Assembly: GCA_021161765.1 (NCBI GenBank) | Contig: JAGGZZ010000133.1 | Coordinates: 1-11,067, forward strand | Reading direction: 5' to 3' | From: Candidatus Methanophagales archaeon | Lineage (GTDB): Archaea; Halobacteriota; Syntropharchaeia; Alkanophagales; Methanospirareceae | Length of the DNA stretch: 11,067 nucleotides | In this document: positions 1 through 6,298 of the stretch, in pieces | How the letters are laid out: each line of letters begins with the position of its first letter | Numbering within the stretch: position 1 is the stretch's first letter | Translations under genes and position numbers: made by a program | The notes under the pieces: model-generated | The model's database searches: none | What the model saw: the letters and a program-made list of their open reading frames with translations, nothing else | What the model was told of the DNA's origin: nothing

Positions 1-2981
1 GAACCTGCGTCAAAAATGTCCTCTTTCTTGATCACCTTGTAGATGAACCCTCTTGGTAGCCCTAACTCCTTCTCTTCAAATTCCTTTCTCAGTTTATCCA
101 GCGCTTCATTTCTGGAATGCTCCTTTAAAAGTTGATGATATGTATCAATGATTTCTTGATACTCTTTTCGGTCTTTCGCTGTTAATTCATTATCCCTCGT
201 TTTCCTCTCCCACTTCTTTTCAAACTCTTCAAGCCTTTCCTCAATCCTTTTCGCCTCTTCCGTGCCTTCCAGCACGGCTAAGAACCTTCCGTTGTCTGCC
301 GTTGCCAGACCCTGTCCACCTTCGGTAATCAACCCCAAAAGAGTAACGTCGCCGGGCTTTAACGTCTTCAAATATTTCTCTATTTCCTTCCGGTTCTTCT
401 GTATGTCCCTGCTCGACTTTATCTTCGACCACCTCTTTTCGTATAGGTCGTTCATCTTCGGCATGAACTGCTCGTACAGCTTCAGGTTCTTCTTGTTCGG
501 CGTGAAGAACACGCACTTAACTGCTTTCTTGTAGAGTTCCACAGGCACTCGATACTGCCCAATTGGATCAATTTCTCGTGGGTTGGACACCTCCAATTCC
601 TTATCGCCAATCCTCACGGCATTCTGCGTATCGTATGCCTCTATTTCCTTCAGTCCCTCAAACACGATGAGTTTATCCTCCCAGTTACCTTCGTCATTAC
701 CACCAACTTCTCTCGCATCCAGGAACGTGAAGTTATAATCTGCAAGACGTTCACGCTGAGCGATGTAAATAGCAGTGTTAACCGTTGCCTGAAACGCTTT
801 TGGCGTGAGTATAAGCCTTCGAATCCTGTTATCTTGCAATAGTTCTCGCATCCTCTCTTTCCACGCAAGCGTGAGATAAGTATCCGAAGTGATGAACGTT
901 ACGATTCCCTTCGGTCTTGCGAGTTCAAAAGCGCGGAAAGTGAAATGCACGTAGAAGTCGTCAATAAAGCCATAATGAAGTTTCAAATCGTCCCGATAAG
1001 ATAATTTAGAAAGTTTCTGCGTTCTTACGTACGGCGGATTGGCAATGACAATATCAAAACCCCCTTTTTCCGTAAATACCTCTGAAAAATGTATCTGCGG
1101 CAGGAAAAACGACTTCCCGCCTGATTTCTTTATTTCCGCCAGGATTTTTCCCGCATTCGCCGCTTCTTCTCTTAGTTTCTTCAATTCCTTCTTCTCTTTT
1201 TCGGGTATTCCTTTCTCCACCCACTTGTATTTCCCTTTTATTTCAACTGCTTCTCTTGTTTTCTCTTCTGCCTCTTCACTAAGCCCCTTCTCAATTAACT
1301 GCCATTCTATCTTCTCCGAGCGCTCACGGAGCTTCTTCCTCTCTTCTACATCTGTTTCAGTCACAAGCTCGTCTCTTATACCCTTGAGTTCATCAATCAA
1401 TCTCTGTGTTTTATCCTCACCCAAAGTCCTCTGGAAACTCTCCTCTCCCAGTATTCTCTTGCCTCGCCAGCTCTCTACAAGGCTGTTCCCCACCCGTAAT
1501 TTATAATCGAGATTTGGTAACGGTTCTATATCATCAAGTTCTTCATCCACGACCAGCGAGAGCCAGAGTCGCAGTCGGGCAATCTCTATCGCTTCTGGTT
1601 CGATGTCCACACCATGGAGATTGGACCTGATAATCTCTCGTTTAAGTTCTGCATTCGTTACTGTTTTCTCTAATTTAACCGCCAGAGCTGTTTTCAAGCG
1701 AATAATCTCGTGCATCAATCCCACGAGGAACGCACCTGAACCCACCGCAGGGTCGAGAATCCGAACTTCATCCAGCGATTTGTAAAGTCGCTCGGCTTCC
1801 GCATCAGATAAGTCCCCTGTGCTACTTCTTTCCACGAGTGCTAGGACTTTATGCCTCGCTATATCGGTAATACCTGCAAGATATTCTTTCAGGCTCTCCC
1901 TGCACATATAATGCACAACGGGGCGAGGTGTGTAGAAAGTTCCTTTCGCTCCCCTCTCCTTCTCTGCAAGCATATTCTCAAAGAGTTTTCCGAGCAGTTC
2001 GGGGTCAAGGCTCACTTCTACCTCTAACGGCGTGTTCTCCTGAACCGTGAAGTTATACTGGTTAAAGAAGTCTATTATCTCGCGGAATATCGCGTTTGGC
2101 AACTTTACATTGAAATTATACTTCTTTTCAAAAAGTCCACCGTTTAGATATGGAATTGTTCCAAACGGTGACGCATTGTTTGGTCTTTGCTTGTTCAACA
2201 CCTCAAAAAATAGAGGTTCTAAAAAGTCATTATAAAATTTCTTATGCTCTTTCTCCGCTCTGTCCAGCAAATTGCCTACGAATTTTCTATCCCCGTTTAG
2301 CCAACCTTTCTTTTGCAGGAAGTAAAGGAAAATCAGCCTGCCGAGAATACGCTGAGCAAACGTTTCAAGATATTTCTCGTCTTTTAAATATATGTTGTCT
2401 TTCTTATTCAGCTTCAAAGCATCTTTGAGATGGTCAAATATCTCCTTGTAGGTTTTAAAGAATTTTTCCGTTACCCTCTCAATGCTGAAGGCGTCACGAT
2501 GTTTCGCCCAAGGGTCCGCTTCGCCCGGAGCGAGTTTTAATGCTTCTAAAACCTCTCGGTCAGTATGATAAACATTATCCCGGTCTATCTGTAGAATACG
2601 GAGTTTTAGCTTTGTCTTTTTCCTGTCTTCCGGAGAAAGAACTCGTTGAGGACTTACAAGAACAAGTGGGTTATATTTCTCGGTAGTAAAAACAAAAAGG
2701 GTGTTTATATGAGGGTATCGAGTGTTGAGAGGTTCTATAACGGTTCTTATATCTGTTCGATATAAGTGTGAGGGTTCCACTTCAATAGCATAAATCTGGA
2801 ATTGCGCCCCATCGGTTTTGTAGTCGCCTATGAGGGCAATGGATTTGATAATGTCCTTAGCTCGTTCTGATAGCTCTAAATTTAGTTCCTTGTCAAGGAT
2901 AATCTCTTCCGTTTGATAATTCAAGCTGCTCAGGAACGCTATTAGCGAATGCCTGTCCGTGACCCCGGCAATGTTCTCCAT
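1..2981 (-). CDS. Eco57I-family (type IIG-like) restriction-modification enzyme, C-terminus cut off by window edge
   Basis: An uninterrupted frame of 993 codons runs leftward from ATG 2981 and leaves the window without a stop, so the C-terminus is missing. The product is a class I SAM-dependent adenine-N6 DNA methyltransferase of the Eco57I/type IIG kind. Visible motifs are a motif X-like GTFYTPRPVV (residues 347-356), SAM-binding DPAVGSGAF (410-418, motif I), HGVDIEPEA (456-464) and the catalytic NPPY (648-651, motif IV). A Lys/Glu-rich, probably helical insert (about 505-622) separates the SAM region from motif IV. Residues 1-130 look like a nuclease-type domain with D57 and IEVEP near 66-70. 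The usual Lys of a PD-(D/E)XK site is not obvious, so cleavage activity is uncertain. The part after about residue 700 should lead into target recognition, but that region lies outside. The start lies 7 bp after the rtcA stop, and an in-frame TAA lies a little upstream. No clear Shine-Dalgarno is visible, which suggests translational coupling. It could instead be a stand-alone methylase of a defence island. Confidence 0.85.
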   Translation of the reverse strand, partial: MENIAGVTDRHSLIAFLSSLNYQTEEIILDKELNLELSERAKDIIKSIALIGDYKTDGAQFQIYAIEVEPSHLYRTDIRTVIEPLNTRYPHINTLFVFTTEKYNPLVLVSPQRVLSPEDRKKTKLKLRILQIDRDNVYHTDREVLEALKLAPGEADPWAKHRDAFSIERVTEKFFKTYKEIFDHLKDALKLNKKDNIYLKDEKYLETFAQRILGRLIFLYFLQKKGWLNGDRKFVGNLLDRAEKEHKKFYNDFLEPLFFEVLNKQRPNNASPFGTIPYLNGGLFEKKYNFNVKLPNAIFREIIDFFNQYNFTVQENTPLEVEVSLDPELLGKLFENMLAEKERGAKGTFYTPRPVVHYMCRESLKEYLAGITDIARHKVLALVERSSTGDLSDAEAERLYKSLDEVRILDPAVGSGAFLVGLMHEIIRLKTALAVKLEKTVTNAELKREIIRSNLHGVDIEPEAIEIARLRLWLSLVVDEELDDIEPLPNLDYKLRVGNSLVESWRGKRILGEESFQRTLGEDKTQRLIDELKGIRDELVTETDVEERKKLRERSEKIEWQLIEKGLSEEAEEKTREAVEIKGKYKWVEKGIPEKEKKELKKLREEAANAGKILAEIKKSGGKSFFLPQIHFSEVFTEKGGFDIVIANPPYVRTQKLSKLSYRDDLKLHYGFIDDFYVHFTFRAFELARPKGIVTFITSDTYLTLAWKERMRELLQDNRIRRLILTPKAFQATVNTAIYIAQRERLADYNFTFLDAREVGGNDEGNWEDKLIVFEGLKEIEAYDTQNAVRIGDKELEVSNPREIDPIGQYRVPVELYKKAVKCVFFTPNKKNLKLYEQFMPKMNDLYEKRWSKIKSSRDIQKNRKEIEKYLKTLKPGDVTLLGLITEGGQGLATADNGRFLAVLEGTEEAKRIEERLEEFEKKWERKTRDNELTAKDRKEYQEIIDTYHQLLKEHSRNEALDKLRKEFEEKELGLPRGFIYKVIKKEDIFDAG

Positions 2982-2988
2982 TGTTCTA

Positions 2989-4035
2989 TCAATAGCTACT
3001 GTTACGTATAATTTTTATCGCAAAAAATCCGCTCTCCTGCTCTACCTCAAACTCAACGTCCAAAAACTTCTTCGTCACGTACATGTTCGTTTCGAGATGC
3101 TTCGTCATTTCACGAACCCACATCTCCGATTTCCCATCTGCAAGAGCGATATACGGAATAAGCTGGTCGGCAAGATAGACATCAACCGTAGATGCAGATG
3201 CCAATTCGTTTATGATGTTCCTTGCCGCTTCTTCACCCACGCGTTCCGCTCGTTTGCCGCGCTCGCCCAGTGCACTGCCGCTTTTGTAGCCCTTCCATAG
3301 CGTTATGCCACAGCCCGTCGTCCTCCCACCTCCATTCTCTATCTCTATTTTTATCACGCTATCGTATCCCGCTGCATTTAATACGCTTTCCGCGGCTTTC
3401 GCCTGCCTTTCCGCTACGTGCGCCGGAAGCCCGCAGGAATGAGAGATGCCCTTTACGACTTCTTCTCCGGTTCTCTTGCTCTCAGCCTCCACTAAAACAA
3501 TTCCTTTCAACTGATGCGAAGGCGAAGGCGCTATTTTTGCTTCCACCAATCCGCCACCTTTTGGGTAATAACCCCTGCGTTTCAGGTCGAGATGCACGTC
3601 ACACCCCATTTCACGAATAGCTTTGAGGAACAGTTCCGTGTAAAAATCCATTGGTGGCGACCATTTAACGTCTGTTCCACCCCTTATACGCACCTTCGTC
3701 TCGCTATCCGCAAAAACTGCAACGGGAATAAGACACTGCAATAGCAATGTGATGCTTCCCGCAGTGCCTATGTCTATTTCACCTTCAAATCCGTTTAGCG
3801 CACCCGGTGCGAATTTTAACCGTGTAGAACGCAACTCCAGCCCCTCTGTTCTACCACCAGACAGTTTTTCTACCGCTTTCACCGCATGCAGATGCTGTGC
3901 TGAAAGTCCTGGATTGGGTCTGTTCGCTCTTATGTTCTCTATCTCTACTTCCTCGCCTGTTATCGCTGCAAGAGCGATTGCCGTCCTTATTATCTGCCCG
4001 CCGCCTTCGCCGTATGTGCCGTCTATTTTTACCAT
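2989..4035 (-). CDS. rtcA: RNA 3'-terminal phosphate cyclase
   Basis: RtcA converts an RNA 3'-phosphate to a 2',3'-cyclic phosphate using ATP through a covalent enzyme-AMP intermediate. It acts in RNA end repair in the cytoplasm. The 348-residue product has the usual length for the family. It shows the N-terminal DGTYGEGGGQIIRTA block (5-19), NRPNPGLSAQH (39-48), the family signature RGYYPKGGG (154-162) and TKHLETN (311-317). H313 fits the histidine that becomes adenylylated in E. coli RtcA, so this is an enzyme rather than an inactive Rcl1-like relative. I chose the ATG at 4035 because the archaeal family begins MVKIDGTYGEGGG. An in-frame ATG at 4092 would add 19 unrelated residues encoded by a repeat-rich leader. 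A perfect hairpin (4045-4067) sits 9 bp before the start, and no clear Shine-Dalgarno is visible. The stop is followed after 7 bp by the restriction-modification gene, so the two are probably co-transcribed. No rtcB ligase gene is in the window. Confidence 0.95.
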   Translation of the reverse strand: MVKIDGTYGEGGGQIIRTAIALAAITGEEVEIENIRANRPNPGLSAQHLHAVKAVEKLSGGRTEGLELRSTRLKFAPGALNGFEGEIDIGTAGSITLLLQCLIPVAVFADSETKVRIRGGTDVKWSPPMDFYTELFLKAIREMGCDVHLDLKRRGYYPKGGGLVEAKIAPSPSHQLKGIVLVEAESKRTGEEVVKGISHSCGLPAHVAERQAKAAESVLNAAGYDSVIKIEIENGGGRTTGCGITLWKGYKSGSALGERGKRAERVGEEAARNIINELASASTVDVYLADQLIPYIALADGKSEMWVREMTKHLETNMYVTKKFLDVEFEVEQESGFFAIKIIRNSSY

Positions 4036-4040
4036 AAACT

Positions 4041-4084
4041 TTCTTTCTTTCTTTGAAAAAGAAAGAACCTTTACTAAGAAAGAA
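4041..4084 (-). promoter_or_regulatory. Homopurine/homopyrimidine hairpin in the rtcA leader
   Basis: Read on the minus strand, TTCTTTCTTT, loop TTC and AAAGAAAGAA form a perfect 10-bp stem (4045-4067) that ends 9 bp before the rtcA ATG. A second pyrimidine tract, TTTCTTTCTTA (4074-4084), could pair with the same AAAG-repeat purine arm (4041-4054). Two mutually exclusive folds are therefore possible. The purine arm is also the only ribosome-binding-like sequence in front of the gene. The pairing is seen directly; a role in controlling rtcA is inference. The tract could also be just a mutable AAAG simple repeat. Confidence 0.45.
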
Positions 4085-4097
4085 ATATCCAAATACT

Positions 4098-4211
4098 AAA
4101 TCCGAAAATTTACACGGATTTTCTCTTTTTGTTGGGAAGGTGGGCTATTTTAACGCCATTGCTCTTATCATCTGTGTTAATCTGCGTTAATCTGTGTCTA
4201 TAATTTATTTT
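4098..4211 (-). repeat. Interspersed 10-bp-periodic inverted-repeat element, copy 1 (overlaps map stop codon)
   Basis: On the minus strand this element reads from map's last bases into three 10-bp units, ACACAGATTA, ACGCAGATTA and ACACAGATGA (4197 down to 4168). It then has a spacer and an oppositely oriented AAATCCGTGT unit (4121-4112) within a short stem, AAATCCG/CGGATTT (4098-4104 with 4115-4121). Its first 49 bp (4211-4163) match 5289-5337 on the other strand at 45 positions, including an exact 20-bp run. The shared part contains map's TAA stop (4205-4207). The region between map and rtcA is otherwise featureless. No ORF or transposase is present, so it would be a non-autonomous, MITE-like or recombination-spread repeat. 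Confidence 0.7.
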
Positions 4212-5107
4212 ACAACTCTTTTTGTCGTTACCTCACAACCATCCGCCGTCACGATTATCGTATGCTCGGCTTGCGAAACCAACCCTTTTCCTTCTTCTCG
4301 CAACACGGGATAATCTCTTAATATTCCACCGTTTTTTAACGTTCGTAGTGCTATATCAAGCCTCTCGCGTGGCAGCCACCGCCTGGCGAATGGCAACCCC
4401 TGGTATTTCTTTATTTCCTTTAACAGCTTCTTCGCTTCTATCATTCTGACCGGTTTCGCTCTTATCAGACTGTATATCTCCGCATTACCGTGCTCTACTA
4501 CTTTTCCCGCACCCTGCGCATCTGTTGCAAACGGCTCTATCGCAATGACGTTGTTCTCTCGCAATATTATTCCGTGCTCATACTTCACATTGGGAATCAC
4601 AGGAGGAGCATGTGAGTTATACCGCATGAGCCCGTGTCCAGTCAGATTGACAATAGGCTTATACCCTCGCTCTCTTATGGTATTCTCAATTACTTCTCCT
4701 ATCTCAACAGTGCTTACGCCATCATGAATTATCTTTATCGCTTCGTTCAACGCCGCTTCGGAAGCTTTTACCAGCCCCTCGTTGTTGCCGCTTAAGTCCA
4801 CGGTCACGGCACTATCGCCAATATAACCGTTTATATGGGTACCGATATCGAGCTTTACAATGTCCTTGCCAAACACCGTCTCGTCATCTATCGAAGGAGT
4901 AGCATGTGCCGCTTCTTCGTTCCGCGATATATTACACGGGAATGCCGGTTCTGCGCCCTTTTCCCTTGTCCTGTTCTCAACCAATTCGGCAACCTCTAAT
5001 AAGGAAACTCCCTCTTTTATCTTCTCTACTGCTTCTTCCCGTACCTCTGCCAGAATCCGCCCTGCCGCTCTATAATCATCTAATATGTGTTCTATTTCTT
5101 CGCCCAT
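4205..5107 (-). CDS. map: Type II methionine aminopeptidase
   Basis: This cytosolic metalloprotease removes the initiator methionine from new proteins whose second residue is small. The 300-residue product has the expected size for archaeal MetAP-2. The full dinuclear metal site is present: D87 (KLDIGT), D98 (IGDSAV), H158 (LTGHGL), E191 (AIEPFA) and E281 (QAEHTI). H68 (AAHATPS) and H166 (NSHAPP) match the conserved substrate-side histidines. The segment from about 210 to 270 between E191 and E281 is the insertion that distinguishes type II from type I enzymes. The start at 5107 is supported by a purine-rich Shine-Dalgarno stretch, GGGAGAGG (5116-5123), ending 8 nt before ATG. The gene stands alone between two gaps. 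Its TAA stop and final Lys codon lie inside a repeat element whose inverted partner is upstream of the gene, an unusual arrangement. The 3' flank has no evident terminator besides that repeat. Confidence 0.96.
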   Translation of the reverse strand: MGEEIEHILDDYRAAGRILAEVREEAVEKIKEGVSLLEVAELVENRTREKGAEPAFPCNISRNEEAAHATPSIDDETVFGKDIVKLDIGTHINGYIGDSAVTVDLSGNNEGLVKASEAALNEAIKIIHDGVSTVEIGEVIENTIRERGYKPIVNLTGHGLMRYNSHAPPVIPNVKYEHGIILRENNVIAIEPFATDAQGAGKVVEHGNAEIYSLIRAKPVRMIEAKKLLKEIKKYQGLPFARRWLPRERLDIALRTLKNGGILRDYPVLREEGKGLVSQAEHTIIVTADGCEVTTKRVVK

Positions 5108-5158
5108 TTTTAGTGCCTCTCCCTCACCTTCTCTATCTTTTTTTCTCTACTGTTTCTC

Positions 5159-5185
5159 TTAACTTTAACGTTAAGTTAAACTTAA
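5159..5185. promoter_or_regulatory. Overlapping AT-rich palindromes upstream of map
   Basis: TTAACTT (5159-5165) and AAGTTAA (5173-5179) flank AACGTT (5167-5172), giving a palindrome with a single extra T. The overlapping TTAAGTT-A-AACTTAA (5171-5185) is a perfect 7-bp inverted repeat around one base. The cluster lies 52-78 bp before the map start codon, where an archaeal promoter or a helix-turn-helix regulator site would fit. Function is inferred from position and symmetry only, and AT-rich sequence produces such palindromes easily. Confidence 0.35.
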
Positions 5186-5247
5186 ATGTTCAACGTCCAG
5201 TGGGCACTGTCGATTTTTCTAGTGAAATTGGTACATCCTTAAATTTT

Positions 5248-5283
5248 ACCGCAGAGCACGCGGAGAACGCAAAGGCACAAAAA
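5248..5283 (+). repeat. 9-bp-periodic 'ACGCAGAG' repeat, left arm
   Basis: Consecutive 9-mers ACCGCAGAG, CACGCGGAG, AACGCAAAG and the decayed GCACAAAAA share an xACGCAGAG-like consensus. The pattern resembles the 'ACCGCAGAG...CGCAGAG' intergenic repeats seen in many environmental genomes, often mis-annotated as short peptides of the TAEHAENAE kind. It is paired with an oppositely oriented copy at 5460-5486. Confidence 0.65.
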
Positions 5284-5288
5284 GATAG

Positions 5289-5390
5289 AAAATAAATTAT
5301 TGACACGGACTAACGTAGATTAACACAGATGATAAGAATTAACACTGTTAAATTAAAATAAATCTGCGTAAATCCGTGTAAATCTGCGTC
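5289..5390 (+). repeat. 10-bp-periodic inverted-repeat element, copy 2
   Basis: The left arm has units ACACGGACTA, ACGTAGATTA and ACACAGATGA (5303-5332), preceded by AAAATAAATTATT. The right arm, on the other strand, has ACGCAGATTT, ACACGGATTT and ACGCAGATTT (5389 down to 5360). The two arms face each other across about 27 bp and could fold into an imperfect hairpin. The left 49 bp (5289-5337) match the minus strand of 4163-4211 with 4 mismatches, so this copy and the one at the 3' end of map are inverted relative to each other. Confidence 0.7.
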
Positions 5391-5459
5391 TTGAATAGAG
5401 GAAAGACATACTTTGTGTACAACCAGAAAGCCTAAACAATGATTGGAATCGTCTTAAAA

Positions 5460-5486
5460 CTCTGCGTACTCTGCGCTCTCCGCGGT
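5460..5486 (-). repeat. 9-bp-periodic 'ACGCAGAG' repeat, right arm (inverted)
   Basis: On the minus strand this reads ACCGCGGAG, AGCGCAGAG and TACGCAGAG, three 9-mers in phase with the units of the left arm at 5248-5283. Both arms start with ACCGCRGAG on their outer side, so with the 10-bp-periodic element between them they form one nested imperfect palindrome (5248-5486). The arm lies 34 bp downstream of the stop of the 221-residue gene and might act as a 3' end structure for it (inference). Confidence 0.65.
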
Positions 5487-5520
5487 GATAAATCCCCATA
5501 TTTTTAGACTGTGCCACTTC

Positions 5521-6186
5521 TCATCCCACTTCTATTTTCCTCCTCACTTCCTCCTTCAGGTCAACGTCTTTAAATATCGAAATCCGCTCCAGATACCACG
5601 GGCAAGGTACTTTCCTCGCTTTTAACTCCGATTCTGCAAGATCCACCCTCAGTACCGTAAACTCCGAAGCCGCTTCTTCTCCTCCTAATCCTTTTTCCCT
5701 TCTTACCCACATATCAACGCTTTCGTACCGTTTAGATGCGATAAGCAGCATAAAATAATGCTTGTAGTTATGAAGTTCCCATTCCTCTACTTCTATATTC
5801 AATCGAGAAAACTCCGCAGGATGTGTCAACCGAAGTTCCTCGGGATATACCACGGGCTCATAATTTATCCGCGTCCTGAGAAACCCACCCGTGTCCCTCG
5901 CCGCCACCTCATATTTTTTCGTGAGGCCTTCGTGCACGATACGTGCGGAATAAAAAGGTTTATTGTCTGCCGAGCCTCTGAAATTCGATACCACATCAAA
6001 AGGTATCGTTTCTCTTGTTATGAGCCCGGTATCAGTAAACATTTTATGAAGCGTATCCGGGCTTTCTCCAACGCTTATCTCTATCTCCACCGCTATTGTA
6101 TATAGAGGACGAAGAGAAGAGCCGTAGTTCTTTAATTCCTTTACCCTTACGCTTTTTTGTTTTACATCGAGCTTTTTTTCTTTCAT
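5521..6186 (-). CDS. Unrecognised 221-residue protein, probably cytosolic
   Basis: I do not recognise this family. The frame is open for 221 codons with codon use like its neighbours. The protein is mixed and charged, with alternating hydrophobic strands such as LYTIAVEIEISV (28-39) and HYFMLLIAS (143-151). There is no signal peptide and no membrane segment. The single Cys is C195 in a VPCPWYLERI motif. The N-terminal 20 residues are very basic (MKEKKLDVKQKSVRVKELKN), and there is an aromatic-rich EWELHNYKHYF stretch near 135-145. No nucleotide-binding, metal-binding or DNA-binding motif stands out. The start at 6186 is the only ATG near the N-terminus. An AT-rich CTTATAAAAA lies only a few bases upstream, too close to be an ordinary TATA box for this start. 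The gene follows atpI after 112 bp that contain a double hairpin, so co-transcription is possible but uncertain. Confidence 0.75.
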   Translation of the reverse strand: MKEKKLDVKQKSVRVKELKNYGSSLRPLYTIAVEIEISVGESPDTLHKMFTDTGLITRETIPFDVVSNFRGSADNKPFYSARIVHEGLTKKYEVAARDTGGFLRTRINYEPVVYPEELRLTHPAEFSRLNIEVEEWELHNYKHYFMLLIASKRYESVDMWVRREKGLGGEEAASEFTVLRVDLAESELKARKVPCPWYLERISIFKDVDLKEEVRRKIEVG

Positions 6187-6224
6187 CGTTTTTATAAGTT
6201 TTTGGATTTTGGATTTGGAAATTG

Positions 6225-6293
6225 TTTAGGATTAAACCCTTTCAGGGTTTTCGGGGATGTGGGCAGAGCCCACGATGCTTGGGATTTAGGATT
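6225..6293. repeat. Double-hairpin palindromic element with 9-bp direct repeats
   Basis: Two perfect short stems lie side by side: AAACCCT-TTC-AGGGTTT (6234-6250) and GTGGGC-AGA-GCCCAC (6259-6273). The pair is bracketed by exact direct repeats TTTAGGATT at 6225-6233 and 6285-6293, and further GGATTT words occur at 6203-6216. It fills most of the 112-bp gap after the atpI stop. The form is that of a small interspersed palindromic repeat. It may also act as a 3' end or processing structure for the atpI transcript (inference), although no T-run typical of archaeal termination follows directly. Confidence 0.55.
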
Positions 6294-6298
6294 TACTA

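Larger units (their letters stand above)
5108..5520. other. 413-bp intergenic gap filled with palindromes and repeats
   Basis: This is the longest gene-free stretch. From left to right it holds the map Shine-Dalgarno (5116-5123), an AT-rich cluster of overlapping palindromes (5159-5185), a 9-bp-periodic repeat (5248-5283), the 10-bp-periodic inverted-repeat element (5289-5390) and an inverted partner of the 9-bp repeat (5460-5486). I saw nothing recognisable in 5190-5247 or 5391-5459. No credible coding frame, tRNA or structured RNA family was recognised. Confidence 0.7.

Noticed and set aside
1039..1506. Plus-strand frame of 155 codons, Ser/Phe-rich
   Set aside because: It is antisense to the charged insert of the restriction-modification gene; its composition is the mirror of Lys/Glu codons.
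4036..4092. Longer rtcA start at 4092
   Set aside because: It adds 19 residues (MDISFLVKVLSFSKKERKF) encoded by the hairpin tract; the family N-terminus begins at MVKIDGTYGEGGG.
4098..4130. Stem AAATCCG/CGGATTT followed by a T-rich run, as a plus-strand terminator
   Set aside because: No plus-strand gene precedes it, and it is better explained as the outer part of the repeat element.
4906..5295. Plus-strand frame of 129 codons ending in a TAEHAENAKAQK peptide
   Set aside because: It is antisense to map and then reads through the 9-bp 'CGCAGAG' repeat. Such peptides are a known by-product of translating that repeat.
5407..5419. 13-bp word shared (inverted) with 10095-10107 at the start of the right-hand gene
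   Set aside because: About one such match is expected by chance in a window of this size, and the second copy is coding sequence.
4163..5486. CRISPR array
   Set aside because: The units are 9-10 bp long, contiguous and without unique spacers, and arms are inverted; no cas genes are present.
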